Shown here: positions 27,958 to 37,053 of the stretch, in pieces | How positions within the stretch are numbered: position 1 is the stretch's first letter | Layout: every line of letters starts with the position of its first letter | Source of the DNA: SABI01 sp028532915 | Lineage (GTDB): Bacteria; Spirochaetota; Spirochaetia; Sphaerochaetales; Sphaerochaetaceae | Assembly (NCBI GenBank): GCA_963677225.1 | Contig: OY781923.1 | Span: 2,728,001-2,792,000 of the forward strand | DNA: 64,000 bases | Direction of reading: 5' to 3' | The notes under the pieces: model-generated | Seen by the model: only the letters and a program-made list of their open reading frames with translations | Told to the model about the DNA's origin: nothing | Databases searched by the model: none | Made by a program: the position numbers and the translations under genes

Positions 27958-28531
27958 AAGAAAAACTGGGAATAGACAATACAGGCGGATGATCATTATC
28001 TCGACAGAAGGAACTGTAACTGAACAAGAGTATTTTAATATTTTCAATTCCGAAAATACCGTGCTCCATGTAAAAGTGCTTAAGGACATGGCCTCGGATC
28101 CGAACAATGTTCTGAGAAGAATGAAGAGATACTTAGATGAGAATCCATTGCAGGATAAGGATCAGGCATGGCTGGTTATCGATAAAGACCGCTGGACGGA
28201 TAATCAGATCAGACCGTTGTATGATTGGAGTCGTTCCTTACCGAAATACGGTTTTGCGTTAAGCAATCCGAAATTTGAACTGTGGCTGCTTGTGCATTTT
28301 GAAGATGCCAAGGGTATAAAATCTTCCAGAAATTGTTCAGAACGTTTGGAAAGATATCTGCCGGGATACAATAAAAAGGTTGAACCTTTAAAGATCTCTC
28401 CTTACATTCAGGACGCAGTCGACCGTGCTGAAAAACGGGATAGACCGCCGTGCACCGATTGGCCGAGAACTACAGGAACAACTGTATACAGACTGGTAAA
28501 AGAGCTGCTGAAAGATGCTGCAGATTCCTGA
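27938..28531 (+). CDS. RloB family protein (AbiLii-like putative nuclease)
   Basis: A 197-residue RloB-like protein, rich in arginine at its N-terminus (MGRRRFRRKTGNRQYRR). The conserved blocks are MIIISTEGTVTEQEYF (Glu-Gly-x-x-x-Glu), WLVIDKDRW (acidic pair) and the core SNPKFELWLLVHFED. These fit a TOPRIM-like metal-dependent nuclease fold, which is inference from family resemblance. It is translationally coupled to the upstream ATPase (20-base overlap) and so forms a two-gene system. It ends 20 bases before the convergent LacI-type gene. Confidence 0.85.
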   Translation: MGRRRFRRKTGNRQYRRMIIISTEGTVTEQEYFNIFNSENTVLHVKVLKDMASDPNNVLRRMKRYLDENPLQDKDQAWLVIDKDRWTDNQIRPLYDWSRSLPKYGFALSNPKFELWLLVHFEDAKGIKSSRNCSERLERYLPGYNKKVEPLKISPYIQDAVDRAEKRDRPPCTDWPRTTGTTVYRLVKELLKDAADS

Positions 28532-28550
28532 CAATGCATCATTGTGTATC

Positions 28551-29645
28551 TTACCATTCAGACAGCAGCCAATCTTCCTCATCTCTGTCTGCATTCGTCG
28601 ATTTTCTGACGACTAACCGTCCGTCCATCTTTCTGGAAACAGGTTCTCTTTGTTCTGAATCATCTTTATTCTCCATCAGAGAAAAGAGAAGGTTCGCAGC
28701 TTCCACTCCGGCGCTCTCTTTGGGAACATGGATCGTAGAGATAGAAGGTTCAATGATCGTCGATACGAACGAATCGTCATATCCGATAACCTTGATATCC
28801 TCAGGGACTCTCTTGCCTTTGAGTTTGAGGGCTTTCAGAGCCCCTATCGCCATCTGGTCGTTTCCGCAGAAAACCCCGTCAACGATAGGATATTTATCTA
28901 ATATCTCCATCATCGCCTGGTACCCGCTTTGATGGGAATATACTCCGTAGGAGATCATCTTCTGCATATCGACACCGATGTTGTTCTCATTCATGCAGTC
29001 TATATACCCCCGTACACGCTGCTGAGCGACGTGCATCGACATAGGTCCCGAAATATGAGCAATATGTTTGCATCCGCAGTCGATGAGATGCTGAACTGCG
29101 GTAACAGAATTCCCGTACGAATCATAGAAGACCGAATCGATTCCTACCGAAGTAAGGTCCCGCTCGATACTGACTAAGGGTGTGTATTTCTTTCTGTTCG
29201 CCCGGTCTTTCACTCTGGAGAAATACTCTTCCATCGCCTCGATCTTGACTGCTGTAACAAAGATGATTCCATCAACTCTGGCATTGAAGAATTTATCAAA
29301 GATAGCTTTCTCTCTTACAACGGCCTCTTCATTCCCGTCCATCCCCTGGGCATCTGAAATGAGAAGGTCATAGCCTTTCTCGTTTGCGACGGAGCTTATC
29401 CCTTTGATGATATATGGATAGAAGACCCCGCAGATATCTTCGACGATAACGCCGATCTGACCGGTCTTGTTATTCTTCATGCTTCGGGCTATAGGGTCCA
29501 CCTGGTAATTGAGTTCTTTTGCAGCTTTTTCGACTATCGCTATGGTCTCTTTGCTGACGTTTCTTGTCTTGTTCAATACATTTGAAACCGTGGATATAGA
29601 AACTCCAGCCCGTTTGGCCACATCTTTTATACTATAATGAGACAA
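28551..29645 (-). CDS. LacI family transcriptional regulator
   Basis: A 364-residue repressor. I place the start at TTG 29645, six bases after GGAGG, giving LSHYSIKDVAKRAGVSISTV; further upstream codons have no ribosome-binding site. Residues 5-50 are the LacI helix-turn-helix with the hinge KELNYQVDPIARSMKNNKTG, followed by a periplasmic-binding-like sugar-sensing domain (IGVIVEDICGVFYPYIIKGI, CGCKHIAHISGP, DGVFCGNDQMAIGALKAL, VIGYDDSFVSTIIEPSISTI). It is the last gene of the pentose locus. The AAAACGTTTT palindromes in the control regions upstream are typical LacI-family operators and are its likely targets. The inducer is probably a pentose or pentose phosphate of that pathway. Confidence 0.9.
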   Translation of the reverse strand: MSHYSIKDVAKRAGVSISTVSNVLNKTRNVSKETIAIVEKAAKELNYQVDPIARSMKNNKTGQIGVIVEDICGVFYPYIIKGISSVANEKGYDLLISDAQGMDGNEEAVVREKAIFDKFFNARVDGIIFVTAVKIEAMEEYFSRVKDRANRKKYTPLVSIERDLTSVGIDSVFYDSYGNSVTAVQHLIDCGCKHIAHISGPMSMHVAQQRVRGYIDCMNENNIGVDMQKMISYGVYSHQSGYQAMMEILDKYPIVDGVFCGNDQMAIGALKALKLKGKRVPEDIKVIGYDDSFVSTIIEPSISTIHVPKESAGVEAANLLFSLMENKDDSEQREPVSRKMDGRLVVRKSTNADRDEEDWLLSEW

Positions 29646-29763
29646 AAATATCCTCCACAACAGTTAGGTCATTCACCTCTATCTGCCCATATACCATGCC
29701 AGCCGAATTACCGATTCTCATATATTGGACTCTCTTTCATATCCCGACCGAAATACCATTCTT

Positions 29764-30456
29764 CTATTGCCCGTAATAGGCTTTTGCTCCATGCTTCCTG
29801 AAATAATGCTTATCAAGAACATATTGAGCCATCGAGCTTTCCGGATTCAGCATCAATGTCCTGAAATCCATATTGGCTACCTCTTCCATCACAACGGCTT
29901 TATACACAGAATCTGCACCGTCAACACCCCAGGAAAAAGGACCATGATTTTTAACGATTATTCCGGGAATCTGCATCACATTATATCCGCATTTCCTGAT
30001 TGTTTCAATAATTACCTTACCTGTGTTGACCTCGTACGACTGGTCTACCTCATCTTTTGTGAGCTCTCTGGTACAGGGAATATCGCCATAGAAATAATCG
30101 GCATGAGTGGTCCCCAATGCCGGAATGCTCATTCCTGCCTGAGCGAAAGCTACTGCATTAGTGGAATGCGTATGAGTGACGCCTCCGATCTCGGGGAAAG
30201 CTCTGTAGAGCTCGAGATGGGTGGGGGTATCACTCGAGGGTTTCCATTTTCCCTCGACTTTCTCGCCGGTCGCAATATCGACGACAACCATATCCTCTGC
30301 TGTCATTCCATCGTAATTGACACCGGATGGTTTGATCACCATCAAGTTACTTTCCCGGTCGATCTCACTCACATTACCCCAGGTGTACAAGACCACACCT
30401 TTTGCTACCAGATCCAGATTTGCGGCACATACCCGCTCTTTAAGTTTCTCTAACAT
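29764..30456 (-). CDS. araD: L-ribulose-5-phosphate 4-epimerase
   Basis: A 230-residue class II aldolase-fold enzyme of the AraD/SgaE/UlaF group, at the usual family length. The phosphate site is visible as YTWGNVSEID and the segment VIKPSGVNYDGM; the zinc ligands as HTHSTNAVAFAQ (two histidines) and the later NHGPFSWG; the catalytic pair in THADYFYGDIPC. It converts L-ribulose 5-phosphate to D-xylulose 5-phosphate, the final step that feeds the pentose-phosphate pathway. Its neighbours supply the earlier steps (LyxK-type kinase, UlaE-type epimerase), which supports that role here rather than arabinose use alone. Confidence 0.92.
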   Translation of the reverse strand: MLEKLKERVCAANLDLVAKGVVLYTWGNVSEIDRESNLMVIKPSGVNYDGMTAEDMVVVDIATGEKVEGKWKPSSDTPTHLELYRAFPEIGGVTHTHSTNAVAFAQAGMSIPALGTTHADYFYGDIPCTRELTKDEVDQSYEVNTGKVIIETIRKCGYNVMQIPGIIVKNHGPFSWGVDGADSVYKAVVMEEVANMDFRTLMLNPESSMAQYVLDKHYFRKHGAKAYYGQ

Positions 30457-30489
30457 CTTTCCATCCTTTCCCAGTCTTTTCGGATTGCC

Positions 30490-31461
30490 CTACTGAATAA
30501 GAGGGATTTCATATCCCCACAGCCCGCGGATACGATCCATCAGTTCCATCACGGCAATGATCTCCGAATGAGGCAGCTGCTCACATTCGAGATCTTTATT
30601 TTCGATCGCTTTCACACAGGCTTCCACCTGATATTCGAACCCCGTGATCTGTTTGTCAACAGTATAACTCTCAATCTTCTCGAAATCAGCATTGAATACT
30701 TCGATCAGCTCGGGGTTATTAATATTTTTCACCTCAATGTATCCTGTGGTACCGAAGATCGTGGCGTCCCTGTTCTGAGAAGTCATCACACTGCACTGCA
30801 TCGATGCCAGAAACGCATTGTCAAACGTAAGACAGATATTATCGATAGCATCGACTCCCTCTTTGAATATCGCCGTTGACTGAACATCGGTGACTTCTTT
30901 GGGAAATACCATCCGGGCAAAACTCAGCAGATAGCAGCCCACATCAAGCAGAGCTCCTCCTGCAAGGTTGATATCCCAGATTCTTGTCTTGTCTTCCAGC
31001 TGATACCCGATATTCGCTGAAAGGGACCTGACCTCGCCGATCGTATTGCTTGCGATGATATCGGAAATAATCTTACGTGACGGCATATAGCGGGTCCACA
31101 TCGCTTCAGCAACAAACAGCTTCTTCTGCTTCGCAAGGAGCAGAATCTCTTTAGCCTGCTGAGAATTCACGGTGAAGGGTTTCTCACAGAGAATGTTCTT
31201 ATTCGCCTCCAGACACATTTTCATATATCTGTAGTGATGGGAGTGAGGAACTGCTATATACACGAGATCGATCTGATCATCGGCGAGCATCTGTTCGTAC
31301 GAACCGTAAGCCTTTTGTATTGAATACTTATCGGCAAATGCCGCCGCCCGGGATTCATCCCTGGCGGCAACAGCATAAGATTCGACATTGTCCATCTGTT
31401 GTATCGTGCAGGCCATTTTATTTGCTATGGCACCGGCTCCCAGAATCGCCATCTTAATCAT
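30490..31461 (-). CDS. Gfo/Idh/MocA family NAD(P)-dependent oxidoreductase
   Basis: A 323-residue sugar or inositol dehydrogenase-type protein. The Rossmann motif is AILGAGAIANKMACTIQQ at the N-terminus, the nucleotide-proximal motif is LVYIAVPHSHHY and the catalytic lysine motif is NILCEKPFTVN. The C-terminal half contains the substrate domain with GGALLDVGCYLLSF. It overlaps the upstream large cupin gene by eight bases. The trans-dihydrodiol/xylose dehydrogenase-like subgroup is the best guess. It probably oxidises or reduces a pentose derivative in this locus; which one is not evident. Confidence 0.88.
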   Translation of the reverse strand: MIKMAILGAGAIANKMACTIQQMDNVESYAVAARDESRAAAFADKYSIQKAYGSYEQMLADDQIDLVYIAVPHSHHYRYMKMCLEANKNILCEKPFTVNSQQAKEILLLAKQKKLFVAEAMWTRYMPSRKIISDIIASNTIGEVRSLSANIGYQLEDKTRIWDINLAGGALLDVGCYLLSFARMVFPKEVTDVQSTAIFKEGVDAIDNICLTFDNAFLASMQCSVMTSQNRDATIFGTTGYIEVKNINNPELIEVFNADFEKIESYTVDKQITGFEYQVEACVKAIENKDLECEQLPHSEIIAVMELMDRIRGLWGYEIPLIQ

Positions 31462-32761
31462 CGGAGGCGACCTCCTGCGGAACGTTAGGACAGTTGGGAC
31501 CGAAATGCTTGAGCATCACCAGCGGTTCGACCTTACTCAGATTGGTAACCAGTACACCATCGGTCGCGGCCTTTTCGGAGACGAAGAACTCATCCGAGCT
31601 CTGCTGACCGAAGCGGATGACCGTGGGACTTTCTGCATCATAGACACCGAATTTCCCGTGACCCTGGATAAAGATACACCCGTATGCCGCCCCGTCTTTG
31701 ATCAGAACGCTCTTTCCGGGATTCACCGTCAGCTCCTTCGCAGCGATGTACGGATTGGCATATGTGATCCATTTGGAGGTATAATCCTCAGTTTCCGCTT
31801 CAATGACAGGTTCTCTATAGTAGTGTTTTCTGTAATGAGGATCGACATTCTTCTCCCAATCGAGCAGGTCTATCACGTTATCAATTGTCTTCTTTCCTTC
31901 AGGGAGCTCCTCATCGAGCATCTCAGGCGGATAGACCTCACCAGAAACTATGTTCTCATAGACGGAGTTTACATCTGAATTCCACTGAGGTTCATAGGTC
32001 AGCACCGATGCCGGAGCATGAATGACACCGGCGGGAGTATACCAGCCTGTTCCGAGTTTGATCCTGAAGGCTCTCGAAAGATCGGTGATTCTCGTATCAT
32101 CGGCAGAGAACTTCGCGATCCGTTCTTTCACCTCTTCTTTGGTCACATCGGGATCGAATCCGAAGTAGGTGTAGTCACTCTCTCCGAGATGGTTGTTCAG
32201 CTGTTTCGGGAAATAATAACACTCGGGTTTTCCCAATTTCCCCACTCTTGCGGCATCCTCGAAAGTGAGATGGAGGTGGTGGAACAACGGAGCCTGATTG
32301 TCGAAGAATTTCGAATACATCGGCCATCCGTTGTATTTCTCCATCAGCTCTTTTCCGACAAGCTCTTCTTTGAGTACTTTGACGGCGTCACGCAATGCGA
32401 ATTTCACATCAGAATCGTAATCTGCGCAGACATATGAAAGCCCTTCATCCATCTTGGCTGTAGGACCGTTCTGGGCGGCTATCGTTGATGCGAACCACCG
32501 TTCGGTGATCGAACCGCGTTCCATACCGAATACAAAATAATCATCCGGATGCAGTTTCAATCGTTTTCCGGCCTTATTGAAACGTCTGGGCACGAAAGCT
32601 GGGAAAAGTCGGAAGATCCCTTCTCCTTTCTCAAACGTCGATCTGATGATATTCTCATCCTGTACAGCATCGGTCACCACGAGGTTTCCTGTCTTCTTCC
32701 CTTCTTCAAGCTGTTTATCGAGTTTCTCACTGTTACTTATACATAATTCTTTTTCTGTCAT
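31454..32761 (-). CDS. large two-cupin protein of unknown function, candidate sugar isomerase (paralogue B)
   Basis: A 435-residue protein. Start ATG 32761 follows AGGGGGAATAGT; the frame is open further upstream without a ribosome-binding site. It shares blocks over its length with the protein at 37054: GIFRLFPAFVPR, KLHPDDYFV, ERWF-S, SKFFDNQAPLFHHLHL, a metal-site-like PE-YYFPKQLNNH, FFGF/FGFDP, and TGWYTPAGVIHAPASVLTYE. A second cupin fold lies at the C-terminus (SVLIKDGAAYGCIFIQGHGK). This plan resembles class I phosphomannose isomerases. In this operon no known aldose-ketose isomerase is present, so it may convert the imported pentose to its ketose. That is a hypothesis. It overlaps the oxidoreductase gene by eight bases. 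Confidence 0.75.
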   Translation of the reverse strand: MTEKELCISNSEKLDKQLEEGKKTGNLVVTDAVQDENIIRSTFEKGEGIFRLFPAFVPRRFNKAGKRLKLHPDDYFVFGMERGSITERWFASTIAAQNGPTAKMDEGLSYVCADYDSDVKFALRDAVKVLKEELVGKELMEKYNGWPMYSKFFDNQAPLFHHLHLTFEDAARVGKLGKPECYYFPKQLNNHLGESDYTYFGFDPDVTKEEVKERIAKFSADDTRITDLSRAFRIKLGTGWYTPAGVIHAPASVLTYEPQWNSDVNSVYENIVSGEVYPPEMLDEELPEGKKTIDNVIDLLDWEKNVDPHYRKHYYREPVIEAETEDYTSKWITYANPYIAAKELTVNPGKSVLIKDGAAYGCIFIQGHGKFGVYDAESPTVIRFGQQSSDEFFVSEKAATDGVLVTNLSKVEPLVMLKHFGPNCPNVPQEVASDD

Positions 32762-32954
32762 ACTATTCCCCCTGGAATCAACATCTGATTCATTCATAAT
32801 TCTTCCGATGCTCATCATCGAAAAAGTCAATTATATCCTATCGTCTCACATGAACCAAAACAGTTTATTGAGTCATGAAAGACGGCATCAACCTTGAGAA
32901 GCCTTTTTCTCCGTGTTCTGATGCAAAACGATCAAGAATCTGCTTACCGGTCTG

Positions 32955-33383
32955 TCAGCAGACTCCCTTCTGCAATATGATATTCCCGTAGCGCACGGTA
33001 TCTCCTGTCTGAATAACCGTGTAAGCCTGTTCGGCGACTTCATAGAATTCAAGTCTGTCGAGCAGTTCGAAGTCTTTGAACGCCCCGTCTGTATCGAACG
33101 ATGTTATGATCTCTTTATATGACTTCCATATCTGCGGGACAGGCTCTGTCGGAAGATTCCGCATCAGCCTCACAGGATTTGATACGAAATTATCCAGCGG
33201 ATACATAGGAAGTATCGCATTGAGCAGTTCAACAATGGAAGCGCTGTCCATTCTGATGACGCTTTTCGCATGGGCCGTTCCGGGAAAATTCGCATCCGCT
33301 ATCACAAGATAGTCCGAATGTCCCATTTCCATCATATTTTTAACGAGATCCGGTGGTAAAATCTTAGGTATTCCTCTCAGCAT
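32955..33383 (-). CDS. fucU: L-fucose mutarotase-like protein (RbsD/FucU family)
   Basis: A 142-residue RbsD/FucU-fold protein. The catalytic histidine is His22 in MMEMGHSDYLVIADANFPG and the acidic residue Asp30 follows; the C-terminal signature is YGNIILQKGV. It interconverts alpha and beta anomers of a free pyranose and thereby speeds isomerase or kinase entry. FucU proteins accept L-fucose and related aldoses; the surrounding genes point to a pentose with L-configuration. It lies between the periplasmic binding protein and the large cupin, all on the same strand, with AGAGGAA before the ATG. Confidence 0.87.
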   Translation of the reverse strand: MLRGIPKILPPDLVKNMMEMGHSDYLVIADANFPGTAHAKSVIRMDSASIVELLNAILPMYPLDNFVSNPVRLMRNLPTEPVPQIWKSYKEIITSFDTDGAFKDFELLDRLEFYEVAEQAYTVIQTGDTVRYGNIILQKGVC

Positions 33384-33423
33384 TGAATCGTTCCTCTTCT
33401 CAATTTCAAGTAAAAACAGAAAG

Positions 33424-33465
33424 CATCGCTACAAAGTCCTACAGAAGTTCTTTGCAGGCGATGCC
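33424..33465 (-). promoter_or_regulatory. intercistronic hairpin between binding-protein gene and mutarotase gene
   Basis: GCATCGC pairs with GCGATGC and, inside it, CAAAG pairs with CTTTG, giving a two-part stem in the 168-base gap downstream of the abundant binding-protein gene. It probably stabilises the binding-protein message or partly stops transcription. Confidence 0.5.
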
Positions 33466-33551
33466 TCCAACCGAAACAGGTTTTCAACGGAGGGTTATGT
33501 TCTGCTGCCAGGCAGTAGATGCACACCCTCCTTCGATATACCTATTTGTGA

Positions 33552-34508
33552 TTATTCGGTGATAGCAGCAACGCCGCCTTCAAGATAAGCCTCTACGTTC
33601 TCGGCTGTGATTCCGACGAACGGGATACGTGTATCTTTGGGGAAGTCCTCACCCTTTGCGATCTTGACGGCAACTTCGATAGATCCGCCGCCCTGTCCTG
33701 CAGCATCCTGCAGTACTGAGATACCGTACGTACCTGCTTTGACAGCCTGAACAGCATCATCGATAGCATCGACACCGCCGATCACGACATCGTCTCTGCC
33801 TGCTGCGAGAGCTGCTGAAAGAGCACCCATTCCCATGTCATCGTTCTCACATACGATAGCATCGAGATCATCACCATAGGTTGTGAGCCAGTCTTCAGCA
33901 AGAGCCATAGCTTCGTCACGTTTCCAGTTTGCAGTCTGAACAGAAAGAACATTGAAATAATCAAGCATTCCGACAGCTTTGAAACCGTTGTAACGTCCTA
34001 CCTGACCGGACTGTCCCATAGGTCCTTCAATGATAGCGATGTTCGAACCTTCTGCAACGTTCTCCATCATCCATGTTCCGAGAATCTCTCCTGATTCCTG
34101 GTCGGTACAACCGACGAATGCTGTGTAGTTTGTGTCGGCGATATCACCGTTACAGACGATGATAGGGATGCCGGCATCATTACACATCGAGACAACAGGT
34201 GCACTTCCTTCAACACTCTGAGGAATGACGATGACCACATCGACATCCTGTACGATGAAGTTCTCCACATCACTGATCTGAGTGTTAACATCACCACGGG
34301 CATCAGCCATGAGCAGTTTGACACCGAGTTCGTCAGCCTTCGCTACTGCTGCATCTGTGATATTCTTTACGAATACATCAGAATTGTCCTTACTTGAGAA
34401 ACCGATCGTAATCTGGTCCTCACCTGCACTCTCCGAGCCGCCCTGCGCAAAAACGAGGGTCGCTACACAACAGATCATCATGATAGCAATAAGTCTTCTT
34501 ACCTTCAT
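33552..34508 (-). CDS. ribose-type sugar ABC transporter, substrate-binding protein
   Basis: A 318-residue periplasmic-binding protein of the RbsB/Peripla_BP_4 group. The signal peptide MKVRRLIAIMMICCVATLVF is followed by AQGGSESAG, a typical spirochaetal exported start. The sugar-binding fold shows IGFSSKDNSDVFVKNITDAA, VVIVIPQSVEGSAPVVSMCN, ENDDMGMGALSAALAAG and IGGVDAIDDAVQAVKAG. It captures a monosaccharide for the RbsC/RbsA-type genes just upstream in the operon. The gene order ATPase - permease - binding protein places it third. AAAAGGAGATAG precedes the ATG. Confidence 0.9.
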   Translation of the reverse strand: MKVRRLIAIMMICCVATLVFAQGGSESAGEDQITIGFSSKDNSDVFVKNITDAAVAKADELGVKLLMADARGDVNTQISDVENFIVQDVDVVIVIPQSVEGSAPVVSMCNDAGIPIIVCNGDIADTNYTAFVGCTDQESGEILGTWMMENVAEGSNIAIIEGPMGQSGQVGRYNGFKAVGMLDYFNVLSVQTANWKRDEAMALAEDWLTTYGDDLDAIVCENDDMGMGALSAALAAGRDDVVIGGVDAIDDAVQAVKAGTYGISVLQDAAGQGGGSIEVAVKIAKGEDFPKDTRIPFVGITAENVEAYLEGGVAAITE

Positions 34509-34561
34509 TTCTATCTCCTTTTGATATATTTCTCCGCCTCTCTGACGGTGAATTCTACTGA

Positions 34562-35518
34562 TTATTTTTTGTCGCCTTTACTTTTCATGTCGACATACAC
34601 CGCGATGATGATCAGACAGCCTTTGACGATCTGCTGATAGAACGAGTTGATGTTCAGCAGGTTCATCGAATTGCTCAGCAGTCCGATCATAACGAATCCG
34701 AGCATGGTACCTGTGAGAGATCCGACTCCGCCGTTCATACTGGTACCACCGATGGCAACAGCGGCGATAGCATCAAGTTCGTATCCGTCACCGGCATTCG
34801 GCTGTCCCGAACTGATACGTGCTGAAAGGATCAATCCAACGATACACGCGCAGATAGCCGAAATGATATATGCCGACATTTCAACTTTCTTGGTCTTCAC
34901 TCCCGACAGGCGTGCGGCATTCTTGTTACCGCCGACGGCGAAGAAGTACCGGCCGAATGTCGTGTAATTCAGGATCACATAACAGATAACACACACGGCA
35001 AGCAGAATGATGACGGGGATAGGAACCTTTCCGACATAGCCCTGTCCTATCGCCTTGAAGATCGGATTATTGATGATATAGGGTCTTCCGTCCGAGTAGG
35101 CCAGTGCGACACCTCTTCCTATCGTCAGTGTTGCGAGTGTCGCAACGAACGGCTGGAAGTTCAGATAGGCGACCAGCGTCCCGTTGAAAACTCCGAATAC
35201 TATCGAGACTGCCAGAGCTATAAGACAGACTGCGAACCAGTTCATCCCCTGCTCGAGCAGGTTACCGCACACAACGCTCACGACTCCGACGACAGCACCT
35301 ACAGAGAGGTCGATATCTCCGAGGAGGATGACGAACGTCATTCCTACCGCGATGATCCCGTTGATTGAGATCTGCCTGAAGATATTAGTCATGTTCTTGG
35401 ACGTCATGAATACAGGTGATAAGAAACTCATCACACCCACTATGAGAAGAACAACAGCTACCAATGCAAATCTTGGCAATATACTCTTAAACTCTTGTCT
35501 GTTTAAATTAAGATTCAT
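34562..35518 (-). CDS. ribose-type sugar ABC transporter permease
   Basis: A 318-residue permease of the RbsC/XylH/AraH class, with about eight to ten hydrophobic helices. The class signature is GDIDLSVGAVVGVVSVVCGN, together with AAVAIGGTSMNGGVGSLTGT near the C-terminus. Start ATG 35518 is used because GGAGGGG lies six bases upstream and this start overlaps the ATPase stop by 11 bases; an upstream in-frame codon is less likely. It forms the membrane channel of a CUT2 monosaccharide importer. Confidence 0.9.
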   Translation of the reverse strand: MNLNLNRQEFKSILPRFALVAVVLLIVGVMSFLSPVFMTSKNMTNIFRQISINGIIAVGMTFVILLGDIDLSVGAVVGVVSVVCGNLLEQGMNWFAVCLIALAVSIVFGVFNGTLVAYLNFQPFVATLATLTIGRGVALAYSDGRPYIINNPIFKAIGQGYVGKVPIPVIILLAVCVICYVILNYTTFGRYFFAVGGNKNAARLSGVKTKKVEMSAYIISAICACIVGLILSARISSGQPNAGDGYELDAIAAVAIGGTSMNGGVGSLTGTMLGFVMIGLLSNSMNLLNINSFYQQIVKGCLIIIAVYVDMKSKGDKK

Positions 35519-37031
35519 TGAGAACCCCTCCAAAGGCCATACTTAAGATTTTATGTTGAGAAAATTCTTTCTTATCAGTCAGCTCACCCATGATCTTCCC
35601 GCCTGACATCACAAGTATTCTGTCAGCCATACCGATGAGTTCGGGAAGTTCGGAAGAGATCATGATGATTGCGATACCCTGTTTCGCCAGGTCGATCATA
35701 ATGTTGTAGATCGTGGATTTCGCCCCGACATCGATACCTCTGGTCGGTTCATCCATGATAAGCACCTTGGGTTTTGACATCAGAGATTTCGCAAGAACCG
35801 CTTTCTGCTGGTTTCCTCCCGAAAGACTTCCGATATCTTCTTCGATGCTGTTCATTTTGATGGTCATCTCTTTCGCATAACTGTTGCAGAGTTTCTTCTC
35901 CAGAGGTTTGTTCAGAAAACTGGCCGTGGAAACCTGCTCGAGATTCTGCAAAGCGACATTCTCCCTGATACTCCGACCGAACACCAATCCGAGCTCTTTT
36001 CTGTCTTCGGATGCGATGATGATATGATTTTTGATTGCATCAGAAGGATGATGTATTTCGATCTTCTCACCTTCAAGATAAATCTCACCGCTGTCGAGCG
36101 GGTCGTAACCGACCAGAGCCTGCATGACTTCACTCCTTCCGGCACCGACGAGACCTGCAAGACCGAGAATCTCTCCGGAGCGTACCGAAAGATTGAAGTT
36201 TTCGAAGACCCCTTCAGAGCACATATCCCTCAGCTCAAGAACGACCTCCCCTTTTTCGGCAGTGTTCTGAGGATAGCCTCTTTCAAGTTCGCGTCCGACC
36301 ATCATATTGATGAGTTTCTGATGGGAAGCACTTTCGGTCTCGACACATCCGATGAAATTCCCGTCTCTGAGAACCGAGATTCTGTCGGAGATCTGAAACA
36401 CTTCGGCCATACGGTGGGAGATATAGATGATTCCGACCTGCTGCGATCTCAGATTCTCTATGATCTTGAAAAGAACCTCCGATTCCTTATCTGAAAGAGA
36501 GGAAGTCGGCTCATCCATGATCAGGATCTTCGAATCATAGGAGACAGCCTTGATGATCTCCACCATCTGAATCTGTGCGATATTCAGAGTCTTCATCTTC
36601 ATCGTCGGTTTAATATACTCAGCCATTTCGTACCGTTCGAGAAGCTCCATGGTAGAGCTGTTCACGGCCTTGCGGTCCATGAAGGGAAGTCCTTTTATCT
36701 TTCTCTTTTCCCTCCCGAGAAAGATATTCTCGGCGACAGTCATCTCGGGAATGGGAGAAAGCTCCTGATGGATCATTGAAATACCTGCATACAGCGCATC
36801 GCTTGGGCCCTTGAATTCGACCTCCTGACCATTCATGACGATAGAACCTGAATCTTTCGTATAGATTCCCATGATGATCTTCATCAGAGTCGATTTACCG
36901 GCACCGTTCTCACCCATCAGAGCGTGAACTTCTCCGGGCAGCACCGTCAGGCCGGCATGATCGAGGACCTTGACACCTGAGAATGATTTACATATCTCTC
37001 GGGCTTCAAGCACATAATTATCGTTTACCAC
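35508..37031 (-). CDS. ribose-type sugar ABC transporter, double ATP-binding protein
   Basis: A 507-residue CUT2 ATPase with two tandem nucleotide-binding domains. The first shows Walker A GENGAGKSTL, signature-like LNIAQIQMVEI and Walker B ILIMDEPTSSL. The second has the degenerate Walker A GLVGAGRSEVM, signature LSGGNQQKAVLAKSL and Walker B VLIMDEPTRGIDV, as expected for RbsA-type proteins. It uses a GTG start seven bases after AGGAGG. It powers uptake of the monosaccharide used by this pentose locus. The gene begins 22 bases after the large cupin paralogue A. Confidence 0.92.
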   Translation of the reverse strand: MVNDNYVLEAREICKSFSGVKVLDHAGLTVLPGEVHALMGENGAGKSTLMKIIMGIYTKDSGSIVMNGQEVEFKGPSDALYAGISMIHQELSPIPEMTVAENIFLGREKRKIKGLPFMDRKAVNSSTMELLERYEMAEYIKPTMKMKTLNIAQIQMVEIIKAVSYDSKILIMDEPTSSLSDKESEVLFKIIENLRSQQVGIIYISHRMAEVFQISDRISVLRDGNFIGCVETESASHQKLINMMVGRELERGYPQNTAEKGEVVLELRDMCSEGVFENFNLSVRSGEILGLAGLVGAGRSEVMQALVGYDPLDSGEIYLEGEKIEIHHPSDAIKNHIIIASEDRKELGLVFGRSIRENVALQNLEQVSTASFLNKPLEKKLCNSYAKEMTIKMNSIEEDIGSLSGGNQQKAVLAKSLMSKPKVLIMDEPTRGIDVGAKSTIYNIMIDLAKQGIAIIMISSELPELIGMADRILVMSGGKIMGELTDKKEFSQHKILSMAFGGVLNES

Positions 37032-37053
37032 TTTTTAACCTCCTATCTGATCA

